A stretch of DNA of 64,000 nt, from positions 32,001 through 96,000 of the forward strand of contig NZ_JAJCIC010000016.1 in the NCBI RefSeq assembly GCF_020554865.1, in the 5' to 3' direction. This DNA comes from Lacrimispora sp. 210928-DFI.3.58 (GTDB lineage Bacteria; Bacillota; Clostridia; Lachnospirales; Lachnospiraceae). This document shows, piece after piece, positions 42,177 through 52,501 of this stretch; positions within the stretch are counted from its first letter, which is position 1; every line of letters starts with the position of its first letter. The translations under genes and the position numbers were made by a program. The notes beneath the pieces are model-generated. The model ran no database searches. It had not been told where the DNA came from and saw nothing but the letters and a program-made list of their open reading frames with translations.

Positions 42177-43094
42177 TTAGCCGATGGACTCAATCATTTC
42201 AACAATACGTTCCAATTCTGCTTCTGAATAATACTCGATTTCTATACGGCCTTTATTTTTATCTTTGTTGTGGATACTAACCTTTGTACCCATTATTGTT
42301 TTCATTCTTTCTTCCAGATTCTGGTATATAAGAGCCAGGGCATCGTCCTTTTTCTCTTTCTTTTCTCCGTCGGAAGCTGCCTCCTTCAACAATCTTTTTA
42401 CCAGCTTTTCTGTCTCCCTTACACTCAATCCTCCCTCAAGTATCTGTTTGGCTGCCTTCAACTGAAGCGCTGTATCACTCAGTGAAAGCAGCGCCCTGGC
42501 ATGCCCGCTTGTGATCAGTCCCTGTATCAGCATATCCTGTATCTGATCATCCAGCTTTAAAAGCCTCATTGCATTGGTAATGGTAGCTCTGTTTTTCGAT
42601 ACTCTCGCAGCAATTTCTTCCTGTGTCAGTTGAAATTCCTTTACTAACTGCTGGTATGCTTGGGCTTCCTCTATAGGGTTTAGATCCGCTCTCTGGACAT
42701 TCTCAATAAGGGCAATTTCCATTGCCTGCTGCTTGCTGTATTCTCTTAAGACAACAGGCACTTCCTTGATCCCTGCCAGCTTTGCTGCCCTCCAGCGGCG
42801 TTCTCCGGCGATCAGCTCATAGAAGGAACCCTTTTTCTGAACCAGCAATGGCTGTAAAATACCGTAATTTTTAATGGACTCAGCCAGTTCCTTTAACTGT
42901 TCCTCATTAAAATCCTTTCTGGGCTGTTCTTTGTTTGGCTCAATAAGTCCGATCTTTATCAAAAGCTCCTGCCCTTTTTCATTTTCTTTCCGGGCTGTTT
43001 CTGCTTTTACTTTTTCAGCCTCTTCCTTGCTTTCCTTTACTACATCCTCGCCAAAAATGGCCCCCAGTCCTTTTCCTAATCCTTTCTTTGCCAT
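42177..43094 (-). CDS. parB: chromosome partitioning protein ParB/Spo0J
   Basis: 305 residues. ParB CTPase/nuclease-like domain with NYGILQPLLVQKKGSFYELIAGERRWRAAKLAG (residues 71-103), HTH for parS binding (LTQEEIAARVSKNRATITNAMRLLKL, near 152-177), and a C-terminal dimerisation region. It loads at parS and recruits SMC. The start codon overlaps the parA stop by one base (TAATG), so translation is coupled. Two perfect parS sites lie just upstream at 43993 and 45075. Confidence 0.96.
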   Translation of the reverse strand: MAKKGLGKGLGAIFGEDVVKESKEEAEKVKAETARKENEKGQELLIKIGLIEPNKEQPRKDFNEEQLKELAESIKNYGILQPLLVQKKGSFYELIAGERRWRAAKLAGIKEVPVVLREYSKQQAMEIALIENVQRADLNPIEEAQAYQQLVKEFQLTQEEIAARVSKNRATITNAMRLLKLDDQIQDMLIQGLITSGHARALLSLSDTALQLKAAKQILEGGLSVRETEKLVKRLLKEAASDGEKKEKKDDALALIYQNLEERMKTIMGTKVSIHNKDKNKGRIEIEYYSEAELERIVEMIESIG

Positions 43095-43864
43095 TATAAC
43101 TCTTCTCCTCTGCTCATAACTTCTGCTGCAAGCATCCGATAGCTTTCTGCCCCCGTTGACCGTGAATCATATAGATTGATAGACAGTCCATGGCTGGGTG
43201 CTTCCGCCAGCCTTACATTTCTAGGAATAATCGTTTTATAGATGGTTCTATTCAGATTATTTTTTACGCTCTCTACAACCTCCAGTGATAAATTCGTCCT
43301 TGCATCATACATGGTGAATACGACGCCTTCCATTTCCAACTGGGGATTCAGCTTTCTCTTTACCAAATCCACAGTCTTCAGAACCTGGTTCAATCCTTCC
43401 AGTGCATAGTATTCACACTGTATAGGAACCAGCACAGTATCTGCTGCTGTCAATGCATTAATTGTCAATATATTCAGTGATGGGGGACAATCAATCAGAA
43501 TAAAATCATATTGTTCACGTATCTGATTAAGATAACTTTTCAGAAGTTTTTCTTTATCCTCTACTTCCTGGAATTCAATCTCTGCACCTGCCAAATTCAT
43601 ATCAGAAGGAAGTACATCTAAATTGCTTTGGATATTCTTCACAATGCATTCATCAATGGGTGCTTCCTCTATCAGCATATCATAGACCGTATTCTCAAAA
43701 TCTTCACGTTCGATTCCAAGACCGCTGCTCGCATTTCCCTGAGGATCGAAATCAACAAGCAGTACATGCTGACCTGCTTCTGCCAGACAAGCCGATAGAT
43801 TTATAGCTGTTGTTGTTTTACCAACCCCGCCTTTCTGATTGGTTATGGTTATTATTCGTCCCAT
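43094..43864 (-). CDS. parA: chromosome partitioning ATPase ParA/Soj
   Basis: 256 residues. Deviant Walker A at the N-terminus (ITITNQKGGVGKTTTAINLSA, two Lys), switch region DFDPQGNASSGLGI near 40, Walker B ILIDCPPSLNILTINAL near 118. ParA/Soj forms ATP-dependent dimers on DNA and, in Firmicutes, also controls DnaA. The start at 43864 (MGRII) fits the family; the upstream ATG at 43894 does not. AAAGGAA precedes it. Confidence 0.96.
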   Translation of the reverse strand: MGRIITITNQKGGVGKTTTAINLSACLAEAGQHVLLVDFDPQGNASSGLGIEREDFENTVYDMLIEEAPIDECIVKNIQSNLDVLPSDMNLAGAEIEFQEVEDKEKLLKSYLNQIREQYDFILIDCPPSLNILTINALTAADTVLVPIQCEYYALEGLNQVLKTVDLVKRKLNPQLEMEGVVFTMYDARTNLSLEVVESVKNNLNRTIYKTIIPRNVRLAEAPSHGLSINLYDSRSTGAESYRMLAAEVMSRGEEL

Positions 43865-43992
43865 ATGCAGTACATTCCTTTCTCGAAAAAACATCCATTC
43901 TTCGATTTACTTTTACGATTATAGCATATATCGTTCTCTTTTCCTATGAAAAATTGGTCCAAACACTTCTTTTTTCTATTTTATACAAAAAA

Positions 43993-44008
43993 TGTTTCAC
44001 GTGAAACA
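43993..44008. promoter_or_regulatory. parS site 1
   Basis: TGTTTCACGTGAAACA, the exact 16-bp ParB-binding consensus, 129 nt upstream of parA. Confidence 0.98.
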
Positions 44009-44054
44009 TTTTTCTATCAGAAAACTCTTAAGAATAATTTAATCCCCAATTCCG

Positions 44055-44083
44055 TTGTAATAGATGATGGGTTGTATTATAAT
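44055..44083 (+). promoter_or_regulatory. promoter of the alpha/beta hydrolase gene
   Basis: TTGTAA (44055-44060), 17-bp spacer, TATAAT (44078-44083), 26 nt before the start codon. Confidence 0.7.
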
Positions 44084-44108
44084 AATGAAAGAATAGGAGT
44101 GTATTAAA

Positions 44109-45065
44109 ATGAAAACAAGAAACAAATTATTAACATTACTTATTTTATCAGCAGGCGCAGCTGCCACTACTGCTGCTATTAATAAGGCAATCAAATTTTC
44201 TGCTACCTCCAAACATATATTGGATGATGATGAATCCCTGTGCTATAAATGGAGACTGGGTAATATACATTACACAAAAAAAGGAAAGGGAAAGCCTGTA
44301 CTTCTTGTTCATGATCTTTCCCCTTCATCCAGCGGTATAGAATGGGAGGCATTGTCTTCCAAATTAATTGAACATTATACGGTTTATACCATCGACCTGT
44401 TGGGCTTTGGCCGCTCAGAGAAGCCCAATCTCACCTATACCAACTATCTCTACGTCCAGCTTCTTTCTGATTTTATTAAGTCAGAAATTGGACACCGGAC
44501 TGATATTATTGTAAGCAATGCTTCTTCCTCTCTGGCTATTATGGCCTGCAGCAATAATCCGGAGTTATTTGACCAGCTTATCCTTATAAATCCTGAATCA
44601 CTGCTCTCTTCCAGCCTTGTACCCGGAAAGAACGCAAAGCTCTATAAGCTTATACTCGATCTGCCTATCGTAGGCACATTGATCTACCATATTTCCTGCA
44701 GCAAGCGTGCATTGAAAAAGGACTTTATGACTCGTTATTTCTATAATCCTTACACGGTAAAGTCAAAGCTGATCAACGCATATCACGAGGCTGCCCATCT
44801 GGGCATATCACCAAAATCAGTTTATGCCAGTGTGAAATGCAACTATACAAAATGCAATATTATCAATGCTTTAAAGAAGATCGACAACAGTATCTTTCTT
44901 ATAGGTGGATCTGGTGTTGATGGTATGAGAGATTGCATGGAGGAATATAAAAAATATAATCCTGCCATTGAGTTTACTTCGATCTCAAAAACCAAATATC
45001 TTCCTCATTTGGAAAATCCAAATGAACTATATGAGTTGATCAATACCATACGTTCTCAATCATAG
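44109..45065 (+). CDS. alpha/beta-hydrolase fold protein with altered nucleophile elbow
   Basis: 318 residues. An N-terminal hydrophobic stretch (LLTLLILSAGAAATTAAI) suggests membrane attachment or export. The hydrolase core is clear: GKPVLLVHDLSPSS (oxyanion HG-like, here HD), YTVYTIDLLGFGRSEKP (strand and D-x-x-GxGxS). The nucleophile elbow reads VSNASSSLA instead of GxSxG, so a Ser is present but both Gly are replaced. A possible acid/His pair sits near the C-terminus (SKTKYLPHLENP). Flanked by two parS sites, with AGGAG before the ATG. Activity is uncertain. Confidence 0.78.
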   Translation: MKTRNKLLTLLILSAGAAATTAAINKAIKFSATSKHILDDDESLCYKWRLGNIHYTKKGKGKPVLLVHDLSPSSSGIEWEALSSKLIEHYTVYTIDLLGFGRSEKPNLTYTNYLYVQLLSDFIKSEIGHRTDIIVSNASSSLAIMACSNNPELFDQLILINPESLLSSSLVPGKNAKLYKLILDLPIVGTLIYHISCSKRALKKDFMTRYFYNPYTVKSKLINAYHEAAHLGISPKSVYASVKCNYTKCNIINALKKIDNSIFLIGGSGVDGMRDCMEEYKKYNPAIEFTSISKTKYLPHLENPNELYELINTIRSQS

Positions 45066-45074
45066 ATCAATAGA

Positions 45075-45090
45075 TGTTTCACGTGAAACA
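45075..45090. promoter_or_regulatory. parS site 2
   Basis: TGTTTCACGTGAAACA, identical to site 1 and 1082 bp away, in the gap between the hydrolase and nfo genes. Confidence 0.98.
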
Positions 45091-45120
45091 TTTGAGAGCA
45101 AGAAAGGAAACTAATAGAAT

Positions 45121-45951
45121 ATGCTTCGTATCGGATGTCACCTGTCATCATCAAAGGGCTACTGCTCCATGGCGAAAAACGCCATGCTCATCAACGCAAA
45201 TACCTTCCAATATTTTTCCAGAAATCCCAGGGGAGGAAATGCGAAAGAGATCAATCCAAAGGATGTGGAACAATTTCTCTCCATTGCGAAGGAACAGGAC
45301 ATCACCCCATTTTTGGCCCATGCGCCATACACCCTCAATGCCTGCTCTGCTGATCCAAAGCTGCGGGAATTTGCCAAAAATACGATGGCAGATGATCTCC
45401 AACGTTTGGAATGCACTCCTGGTAATCTATACAATTTTCACCCAGGAAGCCATGTTAAGCAAGGTATCGATATTGGAATTGACCTTATTGCCCGGATGCT
45501 CAATGATATCTTAAAGCCAGAACAGACCACTACTGTCCTTTTAGAGACCATGGCAGGAAAAGGAAGTGAGATCGGAGGCTCCTTTGAGGATTTAAAACGA
45601 ATTCTGGATAAAATAGAATTATCCGGCCATATGGGTGTATGCCTGGACACATGCCATGTCTGGGATGCCGGCTATGATATTGCCAACCACTTAGATGAAG
45701 TTCTCACAGAATTTGATACAGTCATTGGCCTAAAACGCTTAAAGGCCATCCATCTCAATGACAGCCTGAATCCACTGGGTGCTCACAAGGACCGCCATGC
45801 AAGATTAGGGGAAGGACATATTGGTCTGGATTCACTGAAGCGTATTATCAACCACCCTGCCCTGCGCGGCCTTCCATTCTATCTGGAAACACCCAATGAA
45901 CTGGATGGATATGCCAGAGAAATCAAAATGATGCGTGAAGCCTACAAATAG
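45121..45951 (+). CDS. nfo: endonuclease IV (AP endonuclease)
   Basis: 276 residues. The TIM-barrel Zn enzyme cleaves 5' of abasic sites. Family signatures: [12 protein letters not shown] at the N-terminus, [10 protein letters not shown] near 29-38, [11 protein letters not shown] near 105 (Zn His), [14 protein letters not shown] near 140 (Zn Glu), [16 protein letters not shown] near 172 (Asp and His), [27 protein letters not shown] near 208-234. All nine metal ligands appear present. AAAGGAAAC precedes the ATG. The gene ends at a bidirectional terminator shared with rsmG. Confidence 0.96.
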   Translation: MLRIGCHLSSSKGYCSMAKNAMLINANTFQYFSRNPRGGNAKEINPKDVEQFLSIAKEQDITPFLAHAPYTLNACSADPKLREFAKNTMADDLQRLECTPGNLYNFHPGSHVKQGIDIGIDLIARMLNDILKPEQTTTVLLETMAGKGSEIGGSFEDLKRILDKIELSGHMGVCLDTCHVWDAGYDIANHLDEVLTEFDTVIGLKRLKAIHLNDSLNPLGAHKDRHARLGEGHIGLDSLKRIINHPALRGLPFYLETPNELDGYAREIKMMREAYK

Positions 45952-45958
45952 CCAAAAA

Positions 45959-46008
45959 GAAAGCCTGGATATCTGTGATCATGAAGATATCCAGGCTTTC
46001 TCTTTTTT
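45959..46008. terminator. bidirectional terminator between nfo and rsmG
   Basis: A perfect 17-bp stem AGAAAGCCTGGATATCT with its complement, 10-nt loop, then CTTTTTT on the plus strand; TTTTTGGC on the minus strand. It serves both converging genes. Confidence 0.9.
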
Positions 46009-46744
46009 ATTTTCCCAAAGGTTCCTTTGTAGGCATACCAGCTTTCCTGGGATATTTTTTCGGTGTATTCTTCACCTTTTTTACAGGGACAAGACATCTG
46101 GAGACGTCAGAACCAGGTAACATAAATTTTACAACTTTCTCCAGTTCTCCGCCTAAGATTCCCACTGCCCTCTCTGCCGACTTTAACTCCGCTTCGATCT
46201 CCCCTGACTTATATGGCACAAAATAGCCATTTTTCTTTACAAAGGGCATACAATATTCCAAAAGAGAGGACATATTTGCCACTGCTCTGGATACACACAG
46301 ATCATAGACCTCCCTGTGGCCTTCCATTCTGCCTATATCCTCGGCTCTTCCATGAACACATGAAACATGTTCAAGTCCCAGAGCATTGCACACCTCCTCC
46401 AAAAAGTGAATTCTCTTATTTAAAGAATCCAAAAGCGTCACCTTTATTTGTGGAAATGCAATTTTTAGGGGAATACCCGGAAATCCGGCTCCCGTTCCCA
46501 CATCAATAACAGAAAAATCAGAAAAGGAAGGGAGCTCAGGAAAGGCCTTCAAAAGTGACAAGCTGTCACAAAAATGTTTTGTCACCACATCTGACTCCTC
46601 TGTGATCGCAGTCAGATTCATTACCTTATTCTTTTCAACCAGCATCTCATAGTACAGATAAAACTGTTCCATCTGCCTGTTATCAAGACTCAGTCCCAGC
46701 TCGCCCAGCTCAAGGCTCATCTGTTTTAAAAATGTATCTGTCAT
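46007..46744 (-). CDS. rsmG: 16S rRNA (guanine527-N7)-methyltransferase
   Basis: 245 residues. The SAM-dependent enzyme methylates G527 of 16S rRNA. Seen: QFYLYYEMLVEKNKVMNLTAI (family N-terminus), VIDVGTGAGFPGIPLKIAFP near 90-109 (SAM motif I), LLDSLNKRIHFL near 113, and CVSRAVANMSSLLEYC near 155. It follows mnmG after 20 nt in the classic mnmE-mnmG-rsmG order. A Lys-rich tail (KKVKNTPKKYPRK) overlaps the terminator stem. Confidence 0.95.
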   Translation of the reverse strand: MTDTFLKQMSLELGELGLSLDNRQMEQFYLYYEMLVEKNKVMNLTAITEESDVVTKHFCDSLSLLKAFPELPSFSDFSVIDVGTGAGFPGIPLKIAFPQIKVTLLDSLNKRIHFLEEVCNALGLEHVSCVHGRAEDIGRMEGHREVYDLCVSRAVANMSSLLEYCMPFVKKNGYFVPYKSGEIEAELKSAERAVGILGGELEKVVKFMLPGSDVSRCLVPVKKVKNTPKKYPRKAGMPTKEPLGK

Positions 46745-46764
46745 ACCCGGCCTCCTTTCATGAA

Positions 46765-48636
46765 CTACCTTTTTGCAAAATGCACCAAAAGCACAGATAT
46801 ATCTGCCGGAGAAACACCTGAAATACGGGAAGCCTGCCCCACTGTAGAGGGCTGGATCTTATTTAACTTCTGTACAGCCTCTCTTCTTAAGCTCTTCACC
46901 TCAGCATAATCAAAGCCCTCCGGAAGCCTCTTTCCCTCCAGCTTTTTGAACTGGGCCACCTGCTGCCTCTGGCGTTTGATATATCCCTCATATTTCATCT
47001 CAATATTTACCTGCTCCCTCACATCAGATGGAAGCTCAGGGCGCTTTTCATCCAGCTCAGCCAGCTTCTCATAATCAAGTTCAGGGCGTTTTACAAGCTC
47101 AGCCATCGTAGTACCTGATTTTAAAGGTGTACTTCCATATTTTTCCAAAAAATTCTGTACTTTAGGCGTTCCTCCTATAGTAGTCTTTTCAAGACGTATT
47201 ATCTCCTTTTGGATATTATCCACTTTTTGAAGGAGTTTCCTGTACTCTTCCTCTCCCACCAGACCAATCTTATACCCGATCTCTCTTAACCGGATATCCG
47301 CATTGTCCTGGCGCAGGAGAAGACGGTATTCTGCCCTGGAAGTCATCATCCTGTAAGGCTCATGATTTTCCTTTGTCACCAGATCATCTATTAAAACCCC
47401 AATATAGGCCTGAGAGCGGTCCAATACCACCTGTTCCCGTCCCATTACCTCCATAGCAGCATTCACCCCTGCCATGAAGCCCTGGACAGCGGCCTCCTCG
47501 TACCCTGAGCTTCCGTTAAACTGTCCCCCTGCAAAAAGCCCCCTGATCTTCTTAAATTCCAGTGTAGGCTTTAACTGCAGGGAATTAATGCAGTCATATT
47601 CAATAGCATAAGCATTTCTCACGATCCTCACATGCTCAAGCCCCGGCACTGTTCGGTACATGGCATACTGTACATCCTCAGGAAGAGAGCTGCTCATTCC
47701 TCCCAGATACATTTCATTTGTGTATAAGCCCTCCGGTTCCACAAATACCTGATGCCGGTTCTTGTCCGGGAACTTTACCACCTTATCCTCAATTGACGGA
47801 CAATATCTTGGACCGGTTCCCTCGATAGCACCGGAAAACAGGGGCGAGCGGTCCAGGTTATCACGTATGATCCGATGGGTCTCCTCATTGGTATAGGTAA
47901 GCCAGCAGGATACCTGCTCCTTCTGTACTGACTCCGGGTCAGTAGAAAAGGAAAAGGGAACTACTCTCTCATCTCCGAACTGCTCTTCCATCTTTGTAAA
48001 GTCAATACTCCTCTTATCTACTCTGGCCGGCGTCCCTGTTTTAAACCGGAACATCTCTATTCCATTGGCGATCAGGGAATCTGTCAGATGATTGGCAGCC
48101 TGAAGGCCGTTTGGCCCTGTGGGATTGCTCACATCCCCGTAGATGCACCTCGCCCGCAGATAGGTCCCTGTGCAGAGAACCACAGCCTTTGTGTGATACT
48201 GTGCACCTGAAAATGTCTTTACTCCACGGATACTCCCCTCTTCCACCAGGATCTCAGATACCTCGGCCTGACGTATGGTGAGATAATCCGTATTTTCAAG
48301 GGTCCTTCTCATCTGCCTGCTGTAATCCTGTTTATCTGCCTGGGCTCTCAGGGAATGGACGGCAGGGCCCTTTGACTCATTGAGCATTTTTGACTGGATA
48401 AAGGTCTTATCAATGTTTTTGCCCATTTCTCCGCCCAGGGCATCCAGCTCCCTTACAAGATGTCCTTTGGAGCTTCCTCCCACATTGGGATTGCAGGGCA
48501 TCAGGGCAATACTGTCAATACTCACTGTAAACAAAATGGTCTCAAGTCCCAAACGGGCACAGGCAAGGGCAGCCTCGCATCCGGCATGGCCTGCCCCCAC
48601 CACTGCAATGTCATATGTTTCCTCCAAAAAAGGCAT
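46765..48636 (-). CDS. mnmG: tRNA uridine 5-carboxymethylaminomethyl modification enzyme MnmG (GidA)
   Basis: 623 residues. With MnmE it forms cmnm5U at the wobble position. FAD-binding [22 protein letters not shown] at residues 10-31, GidA signature [22 protein letters not shown] near 270, [21 protein letters not shown] near 365-385, and the C-terminal helical domain that contacts MnmE/tRNA. ATG at 48636 with an AAAGGATG site. Located 29 nt after mnmE. Confidence 0.97.
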   Translation of the reverse strand: MPFLEETYDIAVVGAGHAGCEAALACARLGLETILFTVSIDSIALMPCNPNVGGSSKGHLVRELDALGGEMGKNIDKTFIQSKMLNESKGPAVHSLRAQADKQDYSRQMRRTLENTDYLTIRQAEVSEILVEEGSIRGVKTFSGAQYHTKAVVLCTGTYLRARCIYGDVSNPTGPNGLQAANHLTDSLIANGIEMFRFKTGTPARVDKRSIDFTKMEEQFGDERVVPFSFSTDPESVQKEQVSCWLTYTNEETHRIIRDNLDRSPLFSGAIEGTGPRYCPSIEDKVVKFPDKNRHQVFVEPEGLYTNEMYLGGMSSSLPEDVQYAMYRTVPGLEHVRIVRNAYAIEYDCINSLQLKPTLEFKKIRGLFAGGQFNGSSGYEEAAVQGFMAGVNAAMEVMGREQVVLDRSQAYIGVLIDDLVTKENHEPYRMMTSRAEYRLLLRQDNADIRLREIGYKIGLVGEEEYRKLLQKVDNIQKEIIRLEKTTIGGTPKVQNFLEKYGSTPLKSGTTMAELVKRPELDYEKLAELDEKRPELPSDVREQVNIEMKYEGYIKRQRQQVAQFKKLEGKRLPEGFDYAEVKSLRREAVQKLNKIQPSTVGQASRISGVSPADISVLLVHFAKR

Positions 48637-48665
48637 TTTCTTCCATCCTTTCTGTAATCTATCCC

Positions 48666-50045
48666 TTATTTTCCCATACAGAATCTCGCAAAAATCTCAT
48701 TTACAAGGTCATCATCCACTGCCTCACCGATGATGAATCCCAGCTGCTCATAGGCATCCATCAGATCAATCGAATAAAAATCCTCCGGCAGCCCGTCCTC
48801 AATGCTCCTCTCTACCATCTGAAGGCTTTCATACGCATGCTCCAAAGCCTCCTTATGCCTTACATTTGTAATAGTAAGCTGATCATTAAAGGACAACTCT
48901 CCATGGTAAAACAGATCTTTTATCTCCTGTTCCAGGACCCCGATCCCCTTCTCCTCCTTTGCAGAAATTAAGATCACCTTCTGTCCTGTAAGACCTTCCA
49001 GCTCCTCCTTTTTCACCAAGAGGGTCAGATCCGTCTTATTTAACAGAACAATTGCCTTCCTGCCCCGGATAAATTCCATGATCTCTTTGTCATTTTCATC
49101 CAAAGGCCTGGAGCCGTCCACCACATAGATGATCAGATCACTGTCTCCGGCCGCCCTCATTGCCCTGTCAACACCGATCTTTTCCACCACATCCTCTGTA
49201 TCCCGGATACCCGCCGTATCCACAATATGGAGGCTGATCCCCTGAAGGTAGATATGCTCCTCCAGCGTATCCCTGGTGGTTCCCGCGATCTCCGTTACAA
49301 TGGCTCTCTCCTCCCCCAGAAGCACATTCATAAGGGAAGATTTTCCTGCATTCGGCTTTCCCAATATAACGGTCTTTACCCCTTCACTCATGATCCGGCC
49401 GTTATCTGCTGACTGTATCAGCTGCTTTACCTCATTTATCATGGGAGACAGACTGCTTTTCAGCTTCTTACTGTACCCTTCCAGAGAAATATGTTCCGGA
49501 TCATCCAGTGCAGATTCAATGAAGGCGATCTCATAGAGGAGCTTTCCTCTCAGTTCCTTTATCTTTCTTGACACGGATCCGCCCAGCTGGCTCACAGAGC
49601 TTTTTAATGCATATTCATTGGTCGCATTGATCACATCTGCCACTGCCTCTGCCTGGGAAAGATCGATCCTTCCGTTCAAAAAGGCCCTCTTTGTAAATTC
49701 TCCCGGCCCTGCTGTCCTTGCACCATGGCGTATGGCAGCCTCCAGGATTTTCTTCACCACCAGACTTCCTCCATGGCAGTCGATCTCCACCGTATCCTCC
49801 GCCGTATAGCTGTGAGGCCCCCTCATAATAAGAACCAGAACTTCATCAATTTTCTCATCCCCATCATAGATAAAACCATAATGGACTGTATGTGTATCTG
49901 CTTTGCTGAGAGCCTGAGGCTCCCCCTTCTTATTGCGGTAGATCCTGTCTATCACCTCAAAAGCATGATCTCCGCTGATCCTCACAATTCCAATTCCGGA
50001 ATTACTCATCCCCGTAGCAATCGCTGCAATGGTATCTGTCTGCAT
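48666..50045 (-). CDS. mnmE: tRNA modification GTPase MnmE (TrmE)
   Basis: 459 residues. The N-terminal tetrahydrofolate-binding domain ([22 protein letters not shown]) is followed by the helical domain and the inserted G domain: G1 [14 protein letters not shown] near 224, G3 DTAGIR near 270, G4 NKTD near 335. The C-terminal CMGK (Cys in FCMGK) is the family's conserved C-x-G-K end. Intact. Separated from jag by a terminator-like hairpin. Confidence 0.97.
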   Translation of the reverse strand: MQTDTIAAIATGMSNSGIGIVRISGDHAFEVIDRIYRNKKGEPQALSKADTHTVHYGFIYDGDEKIDEVLVLIMRGPHSYTAEDTVEIDCHGGSLVVKKILEAAIRHGARTAGPGEFTKRAFLNGRIDLSQAEAVADVINATNEYALKSSVSQLGGSVSRKIKELRGKLLYEIAFIESALDDPEHISLEGYSKKLKSSLSPMINEVKQLIQSADNGRIMSEGVKTVILGKPNAGKSSLMNVLLGEERAIVTEIAGTTRDTLEEHIYLQGISLHIVDTAGIRDTEDVVEKIGVDRAMRAAGDSDLIIYVVDGSRPLDENDKEIMEFIRGRKAIVLLNKTDLTLLVKKEELEGLTGQKVILISAKEEKGIGVLEQEIKDLFYHGELSFNDQLTITNVRHKEALEHAYESLQMVERSIEDGLPEDFYSIDLMDAYEQLGFIIGEAVDDDLVNEIFARFCMGK

Positions 50046-50071
50046 GGCTTTTTAACCTCCGAAATATTTCA

Positions 50072-50099
50072 AAAGGGACTGCTAAACAGCAGCCCCTTT
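50072..50099 (-). terminator. attenuator hairpin between jag and mnmE
   Basis: Minus-strand 12-bp stem AAAGGGGCTGCT / AGCAGTCCCTTT (one wobble) with a GTTT loop, followed by TGAAATATTT. It probably gives partial termination within the operon. Confidence 0.65.
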
Positions 50100-50117
50100 G
50101 TCATTCTCTTTGAGTCA

Positions 50118-50891
50118 TCATTCCTCGCTTCCGGATTCGGAGCTGCCCTCTTCATTTACAGAGGTCGCGGAGACAGAGCCTGCATTTCTGCGGCTTCTGT
50201 AGCCTCCAGACCGGTCATAACGCCCGCCTCTGTTTCTGTCGTAGCGTCCCTTTCTCTCGGAAACAGCCTCTTTCTTTAAAGCGATCACTACATGACGGAA
50301 AGGCTCCTCGCCTTCACTTCTGGTCGTCACATACTTATCATTCTGAAGAGCTGCATGGATGATCCTTCTCTCATAAGGATTCATAGGCTCTAAAGAAACC
50401 GGCCTCTTTGTCCTCTTCACCTTATATGCAATATTCTTTGCCAGGGTTTCCAGTGTTTCCTTCCTGCGCTCACGGTAATTCTCCGTATCCAGCTTTACTC
50501 TCAGGTATCCGTCTGTGCCCTTATTTACGATCAGACTTACAAGGTACTGGAGAGAATCCAGGGTCTGTCCTCTCTTGCCGATCAGGATCCCCATATCCTC
50601 GCCTTCCAGATTAATGGAAAGCTCCTGCTCCTCCTCGTTATAAGCAGCGGCAATGGATACCTCAATATTCATGGATGAAAATATCTTTGACAGGAAATCC
50701 ACTGCCTTATCCTCAATGGTCTCCTTCTTCTTTGCACGGATGATGGCAGGCTTTGCACCGATTCCCAGAAATCCTGCGCTTCCCTTGTCAACGACTTCAT
50801 ATTCCAGCTTATCGCTGGTCGTCTGAAGCTCAATCAGCGCTTTTGTAACCGCTTCGTCCACTGTCTTAGCAGTAACTGTAATCATTTCCAT
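50118..50891 (-). CDS. jag: Jag/KhpB RNA-binding protein
   Basis: 257 residues. An N-terminal Jag-N domain (TAKTVDEAVTKALIELQTTSDKLEYEVVDKGSAGFLGIGAKPAII), a linker, KH-II domain (NLEGEDMGILIGKRGQTLDSLQYLVSLIVNK, with GKRG as the GxxG loop), and an R3H domain (LEPMNPYERRIIHAALQNDKYVTTRSEGEEPFRHVVI). The C-terminal tail is Arg/Gly/Ser-rich (RYDRNRGGRYDRSGGYRSRR), resembling RGG boxes. In Firmicutes it binds RNA with KhpA and influences cell elongation. 12 nt after yidC. Confidence 0.94.
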   Translation of the reverse strand: MEMITVTAKTVDEAVTKALIELQTTSDKLEYEVVDKGSAGFLGIGAKPAIIRAKKKETIEDKAVDFLSKIFSSMNIEVSIAAAYNEEEQELSINLEGEDMGILIGKRGQTLDSLQYLVSLIVNKGTDGYLRVKLDTENYRERRKETLETLAKNIAYKVKRTKRPVSLEPMNPYERRIIHAALQNDKYVTTRSEGEEPFRHVVIALKKEAVSERKGRYDRNRGGRYDRSGGYRSRRNAGSVSATSVNEEGSSESGSEE

Positions 50892-50903
50892 ACAAAACCC
50901 CTC

Positions 50904-52226
50904 CTACTTCTTATTTCCCTTCTCATGCTTTTCATTATATTTGGCAACCATGTTTGCTCTGGCAGCCAGGCTTCCGGGCTTCGCATTATCATTGTAAAAC
51001 TTATTGGATTCCTCTACCTGCGCCTTTGTCTTAGCAAGCTTTGCCATACGGTTGGACTCTTCCTTTGTCTCCTTCTCCTCGATCTTCTTGAGCATCTCGT
51101 CTACGTTGCCGACCTTTGTGGGAGGAAGGCCCTTCTTTGCACGCTTCTTATTTGCCTTCTCTACATTTTTCTGAACAAGATCATCAATATCTACTTTGTT
51201 TAAGTAAGAATTAATACCAACCTGCTGGATGATGGTAAATACGCTCTGAGCCACCCAGTAAAGACCGATACCGGATGCAAAGGAGAAGCAGAAAAATACG
51301 GACATCAAAGGCATGGTGATATTCATAGATTTCATCATGCTGGCAGCCGGATTGTCATCATTGTTCTGCTTTGGCTGGGAAGCTGTCATGAGCTTTGTGC
51401 TGTACCACTGGCTTAAACCTGCAATCAGCGGAATACACAGAGCTGCAAACGCATGCATGAGGGTTGTCCCATCTGCCTTTGAAAAATAGTTCATGATCAC
51501 CTGAAGAGGTGTATATGCAATATTAATGCCCAGGAAATTCTGCATGTTCTCAATGGCATCGATCACACGCACGCCGCCCTCTGTCACTGCCTCTCCAATA
51601 GAGGAAAATGCAGCCGCCAGGGAATCCCACTGCTGTCCTGTAAGCTTATATAAAAGATCAATAACAGTATTTACATTCGAATAATCAAACTTATCTCCCA
51701 CCATCTTGTGAGCCTCGGCCAGATCAGTAAAGGCCTGGGCTGTCTGATAGCCATTGGGAAGCTTGCTGATGATCGTCTCATAATATCCCCTTACAGACTG
51801 AACGTAAGCAGGAATATTATAGATAACGCGGTACAGCGCAAAGATGATCGGCATCTGGATCAGAAGAGGGAGGCATCCGCCGGTCATGGATGTGCCATAC
51901 TTCTCATAGACAGCCTTGATCTCTGTCTGCATCATCATGGCATACTTCTGATCATTTTCCTTACCCTTATACTTTTTCTGAATTGCAGTTATCTCAGGCT
52001 GCATAACTGCCATAAGCTTTGATGATTTCTGCTGCTTAATGGTAAGAGGCATCATAAGTACCTTTGTTACCAATGTAAACAAGATAATGCACAGGCCGAT
52101 ATTCACAATACCGAATGTGCTGGTAAAACGAAACAGCAGATCCATGATCCAGCCCAGAATATCAGCTATGGGCCCAAGGACACCGCCTGTTTTTGTCAAA
52201 ACTACTGCGCCAACTAAACCATTCAA
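50904..52226 (-). CDS. yidC: membrane protein insertase YidC/OxaA
   Basis: 440 residues. Inserts proteins into the cytoplasmic membrane with or without Sec. The start is TTG at 52226 with AAGGAGG 7 nt upstream; the nearby ATG is out of frame and stops at once. Five membrane segments, including GIVNIGLCIILFTLVTKVLMMPL with the first conserved helix and SMNITMPLMSVFFCFSFASGIGLYWVAQSVF near the C-terminal side. Unusual for the family is the long extracytoplasmic segment (about 150-235) and a charged Lys/Glu-rich cytoplasmic tail (about 330-440) likely to contact the ribosome. No lipobox is seen. Confidence 0.94.
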   Translation of the reverse strand: MNGLVGAVVLTKTGGVLGPIADILGWIMDLLFRFTSTFGIVNIGLCIILFTLVTKVLMMPLTIKQQKSSKLMAVMQPEITAIQKKYKGKENDQKYAMMMQTEIKAVYEKYGTSMTGGCLPLLIQMPIIFALYRVIYNIPAYVQSVRGYYETIISKLPNGYQTAQAFTDLAEAHKMVGDKFDYSNVNTVIDLLYKLTGQQWDSLAAAFSSIGEAVTEGGVRVIDAIENMQNFLGINIAYTPLQVIMNYFSKADGTTLMHAFAALCIPLIAGLSQWYSTKLMTASQPKQNNDDNPAASMMKSMNITMPLMSVFFCFSFASGIGLYWVAQSVFTIIQQVGINSYLNKVDIDDLVQKNVEKANKKRAKKGLPPTKVGNVDEMLKKIEEKETKEESNRMAKLAKTKAQVEESNKFYNDNAKPGSLAARANMVAKYNEKHEKGNKK

Positions 52227-52281
52227 AACGCTACCTCCTTATGGGCGATCGGTGCCTGTTATCCGGCATCTGCCCTTTTCT

Positions 52282-52494
52282 CTACGGAACTGGATCATAA
52301 CCGCCTTCTGCAAAGGGATGACAGCGAAGTATCCGCTTGCAGGCCAACCATGTACCTTTTAACGCACCATACTTTTGCAATGCCTCAATGGCGTATTGAG
52401 AACATGTTGGTGTGTAAATACAGTGAGTCCTTACTTTCAGGGGAGATAAGAAACGCTGGTATCCCCTTACCAAAAGGATCAAAAACCTTGTCAT
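52282..52494 (-). CDS. yidD: membrane protein insertion efficiency factor YidD
   Basis: 70 residues. The small family has a conserved core [37 protein letters not shown], with the C-x3-PxCS signature, and [12 protein letters not shown] at the end. It lies in the usual rnpA-yidD-yidC order, 8 nt after rnpA. Confidence 0.96.
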   Translation of the reverse strand: MTRFLILLVRGYQRFLSPLKVRTHCIYTPTCSQYAIEALQKYGALKGTWLACKRILRCHPFAEGGYDPVP

Positions 52495-52501
52495 AATTAC
52501 G

